From positions 1 to 43,489 of the forward strand of contig JALOTF010000012.1 in assembly GCA_025458025.1 (NCBI GenBank): 43,489 nucleotides of DNA, given 5' to 3'. Source of the DNA: Beijerinckiaceae bacterium. GTDB taxonomy: Bacteria; Pseudomonadota; Alphaproteobacteria; Rhizobiales; Beijerinckiaceae. The notes under the pieces are model-generated. The model did no database searches. It was not told the DNA's origin and saw only the letters and a program-made list of their open reading frames with translations. How positions within the stretch are numbered: position 1 is the stretch's first letter; each line of letters begins with the position of its first letter. Made by a program: the position numbers and the translations under genes. Shown one piece after another: positions 34,952 through 42,803 of this stretch.

Positions 34952-35961
34952 AGCCGAACATCCCGCCCTTCGAGCCGGGCAAGAAGCGGCTCACCACCTC
35001 CGCGATGATCGCCTCAATCGCCGCCGAAGGGCAGGCGACGAAGCCCGCGCCTTTCGGCCATGCCCTCGTGGAGGTTGCGAAATCGCGGCCCGACATCGTC
35101 GGCATGACCGCGGATCTGAGCAAATACACGGATCTGCACATCTTCGCGAAGGCCTATCCGGATCGCTTCTACCAGATGGGCATGGCCGAGCAGATCCTGT
35201 TCGGCGCGGCCTCGGGCCTCGCGGCGGAGGGTTTCACGCCATTCTGCACCACCTATGCGGTGTTTGCGACGCGGCGCGCCTATGATTTCATCCACCAGAC
35301 GATTGCGGAGGAAGACCGCAACGTGAAGATCGTCTGCGCGCTGCCGGGCCTCACCTCGGGCTATGGCCCAAGCCACCAGGCGGCGGAAGATCTGGCACTC
35401 ATGCGCGCCATGCCGAACATGACCATCGTGGACCCCTGCGATGCGCTCGAAATCGAGCAGGCGACGGCAGCCATCGCGGCGTATCACGGCCCGACCTATA
35501 TGCGCCTGCTGCGCGGAAACGTGCCGCTGGTGCTCGATGAATACGGCTACCAGTTCAAGCTCGGCAAAGCGCAGGTCATCCGCGAGGGGAAGGACATTCT
35601 CGTCATCTCCTCGGGCCTGCTGACGATGCGCGCGCTGGAAGCCGCGAAGGAACTGGAGAAGGACAGGATCGGCGTCGCGGTGCTGCATTGCCCCACGATC
35701 AAGCCGCTCGATGTCGAGACCATCCGGGCTGAAGCGAAGAAGAGCGGCCGGCTGGTGGTGGTGGCCGAGAACCACACGGAAGTCGGCGGCCTCGGCGAGG
35801 CCGTGGCGCGGGATTTCCTGCTGAATGGCATCCATCCGGTGAAGTTCCGGCACATCGCGCTGCCGGATGAATTCCTGCTCGCGGGCGCGCTGCCCACGCT
35901 GCACGACCGCTACGGCATTTCCACCAAGGCCATCGTCGCCACGCTGAAAAGCTGGCTCTGA
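34948..35961 (+). CDS. Transketolase, C-terminal (pyrimidine-binding and C-domain) subunit
   Basis: A 337-aa protein with the pyrimidine-binding domain (residues about 33-195) and the C-terminal domain (about 210-330). Catalytic Glu81 lies in FYQMGMAEQILFGAASGLA, which activates the cofactor. GYGPSHQAAEDLALMRAMPNMTIVDPCDALE is the typical central block and the VVVAENHTEVGGLGEAVA block is typical of the C-domain. It starts with an ATGA overlap with the N-subunit; the longer upstream frame lies within that gene. It is followed by a 99-base gap with a strong hairpin, then the TRAP genes. Confidence 0.93.
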   Translation: MKPNIPPFEPGKKRLTTSAMIASIAAEGQATKPAPFGHALVEVAKSRPDIVGMTADLSKYTDLHIFAKAYPDRFYQMGMAEQILFGAASGLAAEGFTPFCTTYAVFATRRAYDFIHQTIAEEDRNVKIVCALPGLTSGYGPSHQAAEDLALMRAMPNMTIVDPCDALEIEQATAAIAAYHGPTYMRLLRGNVPLVLDEYGYQFKLGKAQVIREGKDILVISSGLLTMRALEAAKELEKDRIGVAVLHCPTIKPLDVETIRAEAKKSGRLVVVAENHTEVGGLGEAVARDFLLNGIHPVKFRHIALPDEFLLAGALPTLHDRYGISTKAIVATLKSWL

Positions 35962-35975
35962 GGCCTTGAACAATT

Positions 35976-36000
35976 CGGGTGCCGCCTGCTGCGGCGCCCG
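35976..36000 (+). other. Strong stem-loop between transketolase and TRAP genes
   Basis: CGGGTGCCGC-CTGCT-GCGGCGCCCG, a 10-base stem with one G-U pair and a 5-base loop, 14 bases after the transketolase stop. It lacks a T-run, so it is more likely an RNA-processing or mRNA-stability element than an intrinsic terminator. A weaker GCCCC/GGGGC hairpin follows at 36015-36031. Confidence 0.5.
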
Positions 36001-36060
36001 ACGACCCCGAAAAGGCCCCCGGAAGAGGGGCTCATTCCGCCCACCCAAGAGGAGACACCC

Positions 36061-37071
36061 ATGACCCGCCTTCACGATCGACGCCATTTTCTGAAAACGG
36101 CCGCCGCGACCATCGCTTCGCCGGCGATCCTCACCGTTCCGCTCTCGGCGCAGGCCGCCGTCACGCTCACGCTCGGCCATGGCGCAGCACCGGGCAACCC
36201 GCGCACGCTCGCGGCGGAGTATTTCGCGAAGCTCGTCTCGGATCGCACCAAAGGTGCCGTCGCGATCAAGATCGCGGGATCGGAGCAGCTGGGTTCGGAT
36301 GCCTCGATGCTCACGAGCCTTCGCACCGGCGCGCTTGATCTCACCGCGAACAGCCAGGGCGCAGCCTCGGCGCTGGTGCCTGAAATCGGCGCCCTGGGCC
36401 TGCCGTTCCTGTTCTCCGGCTCGGAAGCGGCGGTGAAAATGCTCGCCGGCCCCGTGGGCGCGGAACTCAACAAGAAGTTCGAGGCGGTGAACATGGTTCC
36501 GCTCGACTGGTGGGATAACGGCATCCGCCACACCACCAACTCGAAGCGCGCGATCAACGCACCGGCCGACCTCAACGGCCTGAAGATCCGCACCCCGCCG
36601 GACCCGATGACCGTGGATATCTTCCAGGCCATGGGGGCTGCGACCCAGCAGATCGCGTTCGGCGAACTCTATGTCGCGCTCCAGCAGGGCGTGGTGGACG
36701 GGCAGGAGAACCCGCTCGCGAACATCCATTCCGCGAAGCTCTTCGAGGTGAACCGCTTCATCAGCATCACCGGGCACAAATGGGAATCGACGCCCTTCCT
36801 GATGTCGCAGATCGCGACCCGCAAGGTGAAGCCGGACCAGCTCGAAATCATCAAGGCGGCGGCAAAGGAAGCCGGCGTCCTCCAGCGCAAGCTGATGGCG
36901 GATTCCGATGCGAAGCTGCTCGGCGAGTTCAAGGCGAACAGCAAGGTTTCGGTGAACGAGCCGGATCGCGCGGCCTTCCGCGCCGCAACCGCCGGCGTGC
37001 TCACGGCCTGGAAAGCGAAGCCCTTCGGTGCATTCGTGGCCCAGGTCGCCGAATCCGCACCGAAAAGCTGA
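36061..37071 (+). CDS. TRAP transporter solute-binding protein (DctP family)
   Basis: A 336-aa periplasmic binding protein. Its signal peptide carries a twin-arginine motif, DRRHFLKTAAA (residues 6-16), so export by the Tat pathway is likely. The mature part shows DctP marks: GHGAAPGNPRTLAAEYFAKLVSDRTKGAVAIKI, EIGALGLPFLF, the WWDNGIRHTTNSKRAI block and LNGLKIRTPPDPMTVDIFQAMGAATQQIAFGELYVALQQGVVDGQENPLANI. The Arg in KIRTPP is the usual anchor for a substrate carboxylate, so an acidic ligand such as a sugar acid is likely. GAGGAGAC ribosome site before the ATG. The operon continues into dctQ-like and dctM-like genes. Confidence 0.93.
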   Translation: MTRLHDRRHFLKTAAATIASPAILTVPLSAQAAVTLTLGHGAAPGNPRTLAAEYFAKLVSDRTKGAVAIKIAGSEQLGSDASMLTSLRTGALDLTANSQGAASALVPEIGALGLPFLFSGSEAAVKMLAGPVGAELNKKFEAVNMVPLDWWDNGIRHTTNSKRAINAPADLNGLKIRTPPDPMTVDIFQAMGAATQQIAFGELYVALQQGVVDGQENPLANIHSAKLFEVNRFISITGHKWESTPFLMSQIATRKVKPDQLEIIKAAAKEAGVLQRKLMADSDAKLLGEFKANSKVSVNEPDRAAFRAATAGVLTAWKAKPFGAFVAQVAESAPKS

Positions 37072-37075
37072 TCCC

Positions 37076-37648
37076 TTGGAGCCCAATGGAACGGGAGGGG
37101 CGAAAGGCCTCTCCCGGACCGGGCAAGCCGCGATTGCCGCGGCCGGCGCGGTCGAAAAGGCCATCACGATTGCCGGCCGTCTGCTGGTTCTCGCCAGTGG
37201 TATCGCGCTGACGGTCATCATGACCACCAACGTGCTCACGCGCTACCTCATGCCCTCGGGCGGGTTTGCAGCCTTGCAGGAACTGCCGGAGCGCCTGTTC
37301 CCGTGGTTCATCGCCGGGGGAATCGTGCTGGCGGCGCAGGCCGGCGGCCATATGGCGGTGGATTGGCTGCTCGAATTCGTGGGCACCGAGAAGCGCCGCC
37401 GCTGGGTGCTGCATCTCGGCAACGCGATTGTCGTCATCGCCTATGCTGTGCTGTTCCAGCAGGCGATGTTGGTCGCGGAGATTGCGAGCATCGAGAAAAG
37501 CCCCGTGCTCGGCCTTGCCGGCAGCCATGGCTACTGGGCTATTGCGGGCACCTGCGTGGCGCTCTGCCTTGTCCATATCGCGTCTTCCGTGCGCGTCACG
37601 CTGCTTGGCACCGGCAGCCGCTTCAGCTTCACCTATCAGGAGCAGTGA
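37076..37648 (+). CDS. TRAP transporter small permease (DctQ family), probable TTG start
   Basis: A 190-aa small membrane subunit with four helices at about residues 27-50, 70-88, 105-127 and 143-165. The family's first-helix start (VEKAITIAGRLLVLASGIALTVIMTTNVLTRYLM) and the central ELPERLFPWFIAGGIVLAAQAGGHMAVDWL block are clear. No ATG exists in frame before the first helix. The TTG at 37076, four bases after the dctP stop, is the simplest start; a GTG at 37028 inside dctP is the alternative. It ends two bases before the DctM-like gene. Confidence 0.82.
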   Translation: MEPNGTGGAKGLSRTGQAAIAAAGAVEKAITIAGRLLVLASGIALTVIMTTNVLTRYLMPSGGFAALQELPERLFPWFIAGGIVLAAQAGGHMAVDWLLEFVGTEKRRRWVLHLGNAIVVIAYAVLFQQAMLVAEIASIEKSPVLGLAGSHGYWAIAGTCVALCLVHIASSVRVTLLGTGSRFSFTYQEQ

Positions 37649-37650
37649 TC

Positions 37651-38913
37651 ATGAGCTTCACGATGGTGATCGCCTTTACGGTTCTGATGATCCTCGCGAT
37701 TCCCGTGGGCCATGGCCTGGTGATCGCAGGTGCGGTCGCGGTGATGTGGGATGGCAACGGCCTGCCGCTGATGCTGATCGCGCAGCAGATGTTCGACCAG
37801 ACCCAATCCTTCCCCATGCTCGCGCTGCCGTTCTTTACGCTGGCCGGCGCGCTGATGATGGGCGGGAAACTCGGCCAGCAACTCCTCGATTTCGCAACCG
37901 AGGGCATGAAGCGCTGGCGGGGCGGGGAACTCTCCACCACGGTGGTGGCATCCGTGGCTTTCGGTGGCGTTTCGGGCAGTGCAGTGGCCAATGCCTCGGC
38001 GCTCGGCGGCGTGCTCATCCCCTGGCAGAAGAAGCGCGGCTACCCCGCGGGGCTGACGGCTGCGAACAACGCGACCTCCGCCGTGATCGATATTCTCATT
38101 CCACCGTCGATCCCAATGATCCTCTATGCCCTCGTCAGCGGCGTGAGCGTGGCGGATCTCTTCATCGCAGGGATTCTGCCCGGCCTGATGATGGCCTTGG
38201 GCTTCATCGGCGTGTGCTGGTGGATCTCGAAGCGGCGCGGCTACCAGCCCTCCACCGAGCCGGTGGACCGCAAGGCGCTGCTGAGGCTCGCGATCAAATC
38301 GACGCCCGCTCTGGCTCTGCCGGTGCTGATCCTCGTGGGCCTCAGGGCCGGATTTGCGACACCCACGGAAATGGCCGTGCTTTCCGTCGTTTACTCGCTG
38401 TTGCTCAGCATCTTCTTCTACAAGGATCTGAGCTGGCAGCGCTTCTGCCAATCCATGGTTGAGGCGGGAATCGCGACCGGCGTTGTGATGCTCGTGATCA
38501 TGGGCAGCGCGGTGGTGGGCTGGCTTCTCACCTTCGATCAGGTGCCCGCGCGCTTCGCCGAATGGGTGAAGACGACCATCGACAACAAGCTGCTGATCAT
38601 CCTCGCGCTCAACATCCTGATGCTGATCGTGGGCATGCCGCTGGATCTTCCCCCGGCGATCTTGCTGCTCGGGCCGATCTTCGTGCCGCTGGGCGCGGCG
38701 ATCGGGCTCGACCCGGTGCAACTCGGCCTGATCATGATCATCAATCTGGGAATCGGGCTCTACACGCCACCCATTGGCACAACACTCTTCATATCGGCCT
38801 CCATCGCGAAATGCTCGATGAGCGAAACCACGAAGGAACTCTGGCCGTTCTTCGCTGTGGCGATGATCGTCCTGCTGCTCATCAGTTACGTTCCGGCGCT
38901 GACCGTCTACTGA
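37651..38913 (+). CDS. TRAP transporter large permease (DctM family)
   Basis: A 420-aa membrane protein with about a dozen helices, the transport channel of the TRAP system. Marks of the family: SFPMLALPFFTLAGALM near residue 50, GGVSGSAVANASALG (about 108-122), IPWQKKRGYPAGLTAANNATSAVIDILIPPSIPMILYA (about 124-160), and LGLIMIINLGIGLYTPPIGTTLFI late in the chain. The ATG at 37651 follows the DctQ stop after two bases. An intrinsic terminator begins 25 bases after its stop, closing the operon. Confidence 0.95.
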   Translation: MSFTMVIAFTVLMILAIPVGHGLVIAGAVAVMWDGNGLPLMLIAQQMFDQTQSFPMLALPFFTLAGALMMGGKLGQQLLDFATEGMKRWRGGELSTTVVASVAFGGVSGSAVANASALGGVLIPWQKKRGYPAGLTAANNATSAVIDILIPPSIPMILYALVSGVSVADLFIAGILPGLMMALGFIGVCWWISKRRGYQPSTEPVDRKALLRLAIKSTPALALPVLILVGLRAGFATPTEMAVLSVVYSLLLSIFFYKDLSWQRFCQSMVEAGIATGVVMLVIMGSAVVGWLLTFDQVPARFAEWVKTTIDNKLLIILALNILMLIVGMPLDLPPAILLLGPIFVPLGAAIGLDPVQLGLIMIINLGIGLYTPPIGTTLFISASIAKCSMSETTKELWPFFAVAMIVLLLISYVPALTVY

Positions 38914-38937
38914 TCCCGGCTTCTCCCCCGGGAACAG

Positions 38938-38972
38938 AACGCCCTGGTGCATTCGCGCCGGGGCGTTTTTTT
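38938..38972 (+). terminator. Intrinsic terminator after the TRAP operon
   Basis: AACGCCCTGGTGC (38938-38950) pairs with GCGCCGGGGCGTT (38955-38967) over a 4-base loop, with two G-U pairs, followed by a run of seven T ending at 38972. It lies 25 bases after the DctM stop. Confidence 0.93.
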
Positions 38973-38999
38973 ATCCCATGCGCAAAGGCCGAGGGCAGG

Positions 39000-39031
39000 G
39001 CGCCGCACTTTCTGCTTGAGCATTGCGGCGC
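39000..39031 (+). other. Hairpin A upstream of the nitrate/sulfonate-type ABC operon
   Basis: GCGCCGCA (39000-39007) and TGCGGCGC (39024-39031) are perfect 8-base arms around a 16-base loop. Its right arm (TGCGG) is complementary to the left arm of hairpin B (CCGCA), so the two could be alternatives. No T-run follows. A near-palindrome TGGTATCCCA lies at 39043-39052. Confidence 0.4.
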
Positions 39032-39062
39032 GCGACCTAGCTTGGTATCCCACAACGAATGA

Positions 39063-39082
39063 TCCGCACGTCACGATGCGGA
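39063..39082 (+). other. Hairpin B just upstream of the ABC operon's ribosome site
   Basis: TCCGCA-(8 bases)-TGCGGA, perfect 6-base arms, ending about five bases before the GGGAGG ribosome site at 39088. It could affect translation of the ATPase gene. I could not match it to a known riboswitch class. Confidence 0.4.
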
Positions 39083-39096
39083 AGGCGGGAGGATGC

Positions 39097-39903
39097 ATGA
39101 CGAAGGCCGTGGAATTGGCCGGCGTTTCGGTGGCCTATGGTCTGGCCGGTGGCGGGCGCTACGAGGCGGTCCAGCCTGTCGATCTTTCCGTGCGCGATGG
39201 CGAGTTCGTGGCGCTGCTCGGCCCTACGGGCTGCGGGAAATCCACGCTGCTCAACATTGCCGCCGGCCTGATGCCGCCTTCCAGCGGCCAATGCGACATT
39301 TTTGGTCAGAAGCTCTCCGGCCTCAATGCCAAGGCGGGCTACCTCTTCCAGCAGGACGCCCTGATGCCGTGGAAGACGGCGCAGGATAATGTCGCCATTG
39401 GCCTCGAAGTCACAGGTGTGTCGCGCGCCGAAGCTCTGGCCCGCACGCAGGTGATGCTCACAAAAGTCGGCCTTGGCGCGTTTGGGGATCGCTATCCGCA
39501 CCAGCTCTCGGGCGGGCAGAGAAAGCGCGTGGCGCTCGCGCAGGTGCTGATCCGTGAGCCGAAAATCCTGCTGATGGACGAGCCCTTCGGCCCGCTGGAT
39601 GCGCAGACCCGCCTCATCATGAGCGAATTGCTGCTCGATCTCTGGCAGCAGGACCGCAAGGCGGTGATGTTCGTGACCCACGATCTGGATGAGGCTATCG
39701 CGCTCTCGGATCGCGTGGTGGTCATGTCCGCCGGGCCAAAATCGCGCTTCATCGGCGAGTTCGAGGTGAACCTGCCGCGCCCGCGCGACATTGCCGAGGT
39801 GCGCTCGGAGCCGGCCTTCCATAGGCTGCATGCCGATATCTGGTCCTGCCTGCGTGAGGAAGTGCGCAAGACCTATGGCCTTGCTGGAAAGGGCGCCGCC
39901 TGA
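39097..39903 (+). CDS. Nitrate/sulfonate/taurine-type ABC importer ATPase (SsuB/TauB family)
   Basis: A 268-aa ATPase. It has Walker A GPTGCGKST, Q-loop LFQQDALMPWKTAQDNV, the family's L-M-P-W block, signature LSGGQRKRVALAQ, Walker B ILLMDEPFGPLDAQTR, switch His in FVTHDLDEAIALSDRV, the D-E-A-I pattern typical of TauB/SsuB/NrtD-type proteins. A GGGAGG ribosome site precedes the ATG at 39097; the upstream frame continues but passes through the hairpin region. Its stop shares one base with the permease start (TGATG). The substrate may be a sulfonate, nitrate, thiamine precursor or an aromatic acid; it cannot be told here. Confidence 0.92.
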   Translation: MTKAVELAGVSVAYGLAGGGRYEAVQPVDLSVRDGEFVALLGPTGCGKSTLLNIAAGLMPPSSGQCDIFGQKLSGLNAKAGYLFQQDALMPWKTAQDNVAIGLEVTGVSRAEALARTQVMLTKVGLGAFGDRYPHQLSGGQRKRVALAQVLIREPKILLMDEPFGPLDAQTRLIMSELLLDLWQQDRKAVMFVTHDLDEAIALSDRVVVMSAGPKSRFIGEFEVNLPRPRDIAEVRSEPAFHRLHADIWSCLREEVRKTYGLAGKGAA

Positions 39904-40694
39904 TGCCGATTGCCCGTTCCAAACTGCTGGTCCTGCAGGTTCTCGTCGCGGTTTTCGCGATCATCTTCTGGCACATCGTCACGAATTATCCGGTTTTCTC
40001 GGATGTGAAGACGATGAAGTTCTTCTTCTCGACGCCGATCGACGTGTTCACCCGCGTCATCCGGATGTTCGCGGATGGCTCGGTCTACAAACATCTCTGG
40101 ATCACGCTGGTCGAGACCATCCTCGCCTTCGTGATCGGCGCGAGCCTCGGCATCGTCATCGGCTTCTGGTTTGCGCGAAAGCCACTCGTGGCCGCCGTGT
40201 TCGACCCCTACGTGAAAATGATGAACGCGCTGCCACGCGTGGTGCTGGCACCCATTTTCGCGCTCTGGTTTGGCCTCGGCATTTGGTCGAAGGTGTGGCT
40301 GGGCGTCACGCTCGTGTTCTTCATCGTGTTCTTCAACGTCTATCAGGGCGTGCGCGAGGTGCCGCAGGTGGTGCTCGCCAATGCTCGCATGCTCGGCATG
40401 AACGAGCGGCAATTGCTCCGCCATGTCTATTGGCCCGCGGCTCTTGCCTGGGTGTTCTCGTCGCTGCACACTTCGGTGGGCTTCGCGGTGGTGGGTGCGG
40501 TCGTCGGCGAATATCTCGGCTCTGCCGCTGGCCTCGGCTATCTCATCCATCAGGCGGAAGGCGTGTTCGATGTCACCGGGGTTTTCGCCGGCATGGTGAT
40601 CCTCATGATGTTCGTGATGCTGATCGACGCCATCGTCACCGTGATTGAAAAGCCGCTTCTTGTCTGGAAACCGGGCGAGACGCGCACTGTCTAA
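39903..40694 (+). CDS. Nitrate/sulfonate/taurine-type ABC permease (SsuC/TauC family)
   Basis: A 263-aa inner-membrane permease with about six helices. The first helix starts at about residue 7. The coupling loop ANARMLGMNERQLLRHVYWPAALAWVFSSLHTSVGFAVVGAVVGEYL is the standard SsuC/TauC block. The middle block FDPYVKMMNALPRVVLAPIFALWFGLGIWSKVW is also typical. TGATG overlap with the ATPase gene gives the start. The binding protein is encoded 33 bases downstream after a good GGAGGA ribosome site. Confidence 0.93.
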   Translation: MPIARSKLLVLQVLVAVFAIIFWHIVTNYPVFSDVKTMKFFFSTPIDVFTRVIRMFADGSVYKHLWITLVETILAFVIGASLGIVIGFWFARKPLVAAVFDPYVKMMNALPRVVLAPIFALWFGLGIWSKVWLGVTLVFFIVFFNVYQGVREVPQVVLANARMLGMNERQLLRHVYWPAALAWVFSSLHTSVGFAVVGAVVGEYLGSAAGLGYLIHQAEGVFDVTGVFAGMVILMMFVMLIDAIVTVIEKPLLVWKPGETRTV

Positions 40695-40727
40695 CGTTCT
40701 GAAACAACAAGAAAACCGGAGGAAACC

Positions 40728-41765
40728 ATGGATCGTCGTCAAGTTCTTTCGCTGATGGGTGCAGGCGCGGGCCTGCCGCTGCTCGGCGCGCTGCCCGCCC
40801 GTGCGCAGGGTGCGCCGGAAAAGGCCAAGCTCACGCTCGGCGTGGGCGGCAAGGCGCTGCTCTACTATCTCCCGCTGACGATTGCCGAGCGGCAGGGCTT
40901 CTTCAAGGAATTCGGCCTCGACGTTGAAATCAATGACTTTGCCGGCGGCGCGCGCTCGCTGCAGGCTTTGGTAGGCGGCTCGGTCGATCTCGTCACCGGC
41001 GCCTATGAGCACACCATCCGCATGCAGGCGAAGGGGCAGGATATCCGCTCCACCCTCGAACTCCTGCGCTTCCCGACAATCGTGATCGCCGTGCGCAAGG
41101 ATCTCGCCGGCAAGGTGAAGACCCCGGCGGATCTCAAGGGCATGAAGATCGGCGTCACCGCACCGGGCTCCTCCACGCATATCACGGCCGTGCATGCCAT
41201 GGTGAAGGCCGGCTTGAAGCCAACCGACGCGAGCTTCATCGGTGTTGGCGCAGGCGCAAGCGGCGTTGCAGCCATGAAGAAGGGCGAAATCGACGCGATC
41301 TCCCATCTCGAGCCGGTGATTTCCAAGCTCGAATCCGATGGCGATATCGTGGTGCTGGTCGATACCCGCACGGAAGCGGGCACGCGCGCGCTGTTCGGCG
41401 CGACGAACCCGGCGGCCTGCCTCTATCTGCGGCAGGATTTCATCGAGAAGAACCCGAACACGACGCAGGCTGCCACCAACGCGCTCTACAAGGCACTGCG
41501 CTGGGTGGACAAGGCAACGCCGGAGCAGATCGCCGATGCCGTGCCCGAGCAGTTCCATCTTGGCGACAAGGCGCTCTATATCCGCGCGGTGAAAGCCTCG
41601 AAGGATGCCTATTCCAAGACCGGCATCATGCAGCAGGATGGCATGTGGGCGGTCGCCAACATGCTAAAATCGCTCGATCCCGAGCTGGCGAACCTCGAAA
41701 GCGGGCTTGTGCCCAAGACGTTCAACGCGCGCTTTGCAGCGAAGGCTGCGACCTCGGTCAGCTGA
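40728..41765 (+). CDS. NMT1/THI5-like ABC solute-binding protein (SsuA/TauA type)
   Basis: A 345-aa periplasmic binding protein. The signal peptide carries twin arginines (MDRRQVLSLMGAGAG) and ends ARA, before QGAPEKAKL. The mature protein shows LPLTIAERQGFFKEFGLDVEINDFAGGARSLQALVGGSVDLVTGAYEHTIRM, LKGMKIGVTAPGSSTHITAVHAMVKAGLKP and MKKGEIDAISHLEPVISKL, a normal NMT1/SsuA-like pattern. Length is normal. It is the last gene of its operon. Its stop overlaps the end of the convergent GlxA-type regulator gene by eight bases. The ligand is unknown; the family covers sulfonates, taurine, pyrimidine thiamine precursors and aromatic acids. Confidence 0.9.
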   Translation: MDRRQVLSLMGAGAGLPLLGALPARAQGAPEKAKLTLGVGGKALLYYLPLTIAERQGFFKEFGLDVEINDFAGGARSLQALVGGSVDLVTGAYEHTIRMQAKGQDIRSTLELLRFPTIVIAVRKDLAGKVKTPADLKGMKIGVTAPGSSTHITAVHAMVKAGLKPTDASFIGVGAGASGVAAMKKGEIDAISHLEPVISKLESDGDIVVLVDTRTEAGTRALFGATNPAACLYLRQDFIEKNPNTTQAATNALYKALRWVDKATPEQIADAVPEQFHLGDKALYIRAVKASKDAYSKTGIMQQDGMWAVANMLKSLDPELANLESGLVPKTFNARFAAKAATSVS

Positions 41766-42798
41766 CGGCTGAAACCTTCGGCGGGCTGCTGGTGTAGCCC
41801 GCCGAGAAGGTCTCGCGATAATCGCGCGGCGAGAGCCCGACCGCCTTGCGAAAATGGTGGCGCATCGCTTCCACGCTGCCGAAGCCGGCGCGCCGCGCGA
41901 CCTCCTCGATGCCGATATCGGTCGTTTCGAGTAGCGTTTTCGCTTCTTCCACGCGGATTGCGATCACCCATTCGCCCGGCGGCAGGCCCGTCGTCTCGGT
42001 GAAGCGGCGGATGAAGGTGCGCTGGCTCATCGCGAGGCTCGCGGCCATGTCGCGCACGGTCCAGTCGCGCGCGGGCTCGGCCCGGATCGCCTCTAGCAGG
42101 CCCGAGAGCTTGCCAGCAGGCGAGGGCGGCACGGGCCGGGGGATGAATTGCGCCTGCCCACCCGCGCGATGCGGCGGCATGACGAGCCGTCGCGCGACGG
42201 AATTCGCAGCCTCCACCCCATAATCCTGCCGGATGATGTGGAGCATCAGGTCGATGCCCGCAGCGCTTCCGGCGGAGGTGAAGACGCGGTTCCCCTCGCA
42301 ATAGAGGACCTGCGCATCGACCTCGACCTCCGGGTGCTTCGCTGCGAGCATCTCGGCGTATCGCCAATGCGTCGCGGCGCGCTGGCCCTTGAGCAAACCG
42401 GTCGCGATGAGCACGAAGGCGCCTGAACAGATGGAGCCGAGGCGCGCTCCTTGGGCATGCGCCGCGCGGAGGCGCTCCAGCAGAGCCTCGGGGACAGGCA
42501 CACCCGCGCCCTTCCAGCCGGGCACGACGATGAGGCTCGCCTCATCCAGCAATTCGAGGCCGCCATCGCATTCGAAGCGCAAGCCCCCTTGCGCGCGCAA
42601 CGGTCCGGGTTCGATGGCGACGCTTCGGAAGCGATACCAATCCGGCCCCATTTCCGGGCGCGCGAGGCCAAAGATCTCGGCGGTGATCGCGTATTCGAAG
42701 GTGCAGAGCCCGTCATAGACGAGCGCGACCACAAGCGGCCCTCGCGGGGTGGCGGACGGTGCGGCCAAGCTTGGCATGATCTGAACCATAAATGTCAT
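41758..42798 (-). CDS. GlxA/FtrA-type regulator: DJ-1/PfpI domain plus AraC helix-turn-helix
   Basis: A 346-aa transcription factor. An N-terminal DJ-1/PfpI-like domain (about residues 20-185) has the nucleophile-elbow-like ICSGAFVLIATGLLKGQRAATHW (Cys124, His144). The C-terminal AraC domain (about 228-330) has two helix-turn-helix units, MAASLAMSQRTFIRRFTETTGLPPGEW and EEVARRAGFGSVEAMRHHFRKAVGLSPRDYRETF. Three ATGs are possible (42798, 42789, 42777). The first two lie inside a perfect palindrome, so the last one (339 aa), directly before the domain, may be the true start. None has a good ribosome site. It converges on the ABC importer operon and is divergent from the rhodanese gene, so it may control either. 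Confidence 0.88.
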   Translation of the reverse strand: MTFMVQIMPSLAAPSATPRGPLVVALVYDGLCTFEYAITAEIFGLARPEMGPDWYRFRSVAIEPGPLRAQGGLRFECDGGLELLDEASLIVVPGWKGAGVPVPEALLERLRAAHAQGARLGSICSGAFVLIATGLLKGQRAATHWRYAEMLAAKHPEVEVDAQVLYCEGNRVFTSAGSAAGIDLMLHIIRQDYGVEAANSVARRLVMPPHRAGGQAQFIPRPVPPSPAGKLSGLLEAIRAEPARDWTVRDMAASLAMSQRTFIRRFTETTGLPPGEWVIAIRVEEAKTLLETTDIGIEEVARRAGFGSVEAMRHHFRKAVGLSPRDYRETFSAGYTSSPPKVSAVS

Positions 42799-42803
42799 TT
42801 ATG
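42787..42803. promoter_or_regulatory. Perfect palindrome at the GlxA-type regulator start (candidate operator)
   Basis: CATAAATG-T-CATTTATG: 8-base arms, perfect, one-base centre, AT-rich in a GC-rich region. It covers two of three possible start codons of the regulator and lies about 60 bases before the rhodanese ATG. It is a good candidate site for autoregulation, or for control of both divergent genes. Confidence 0.5.

Noticed and set aside
35976-36000. Intrinsic terminator after the transketolase gene
   Set aside because: The stem is strong but no T-run follows, and the TRAP genes continue in the same direction; it is listed as a stem-loop instead.
35014-37239. Very long minus-strand open frame (about 741 codons) across transketolase and TRAP genes
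   Set aside because: It runs across several well-supported plus-strand genes and an intergenic gap and has no protein-like motif.
38973-39096. TPP or guanidine-type riboswitch before the NMT1/THI5-like importer
   Set aside because: The conserved blocks of the thiamine element and the ykkC-type guanidine elements are not present; only generic hairpins are seen.
39873-41558. Long minus-strand open frame opposite the SsuC/SsuA-type genes (about 561 codons)
   Set aside because: Shadow of genuine plus-strand genes with clear family motifs; His/Glu/Arg-rich composition.
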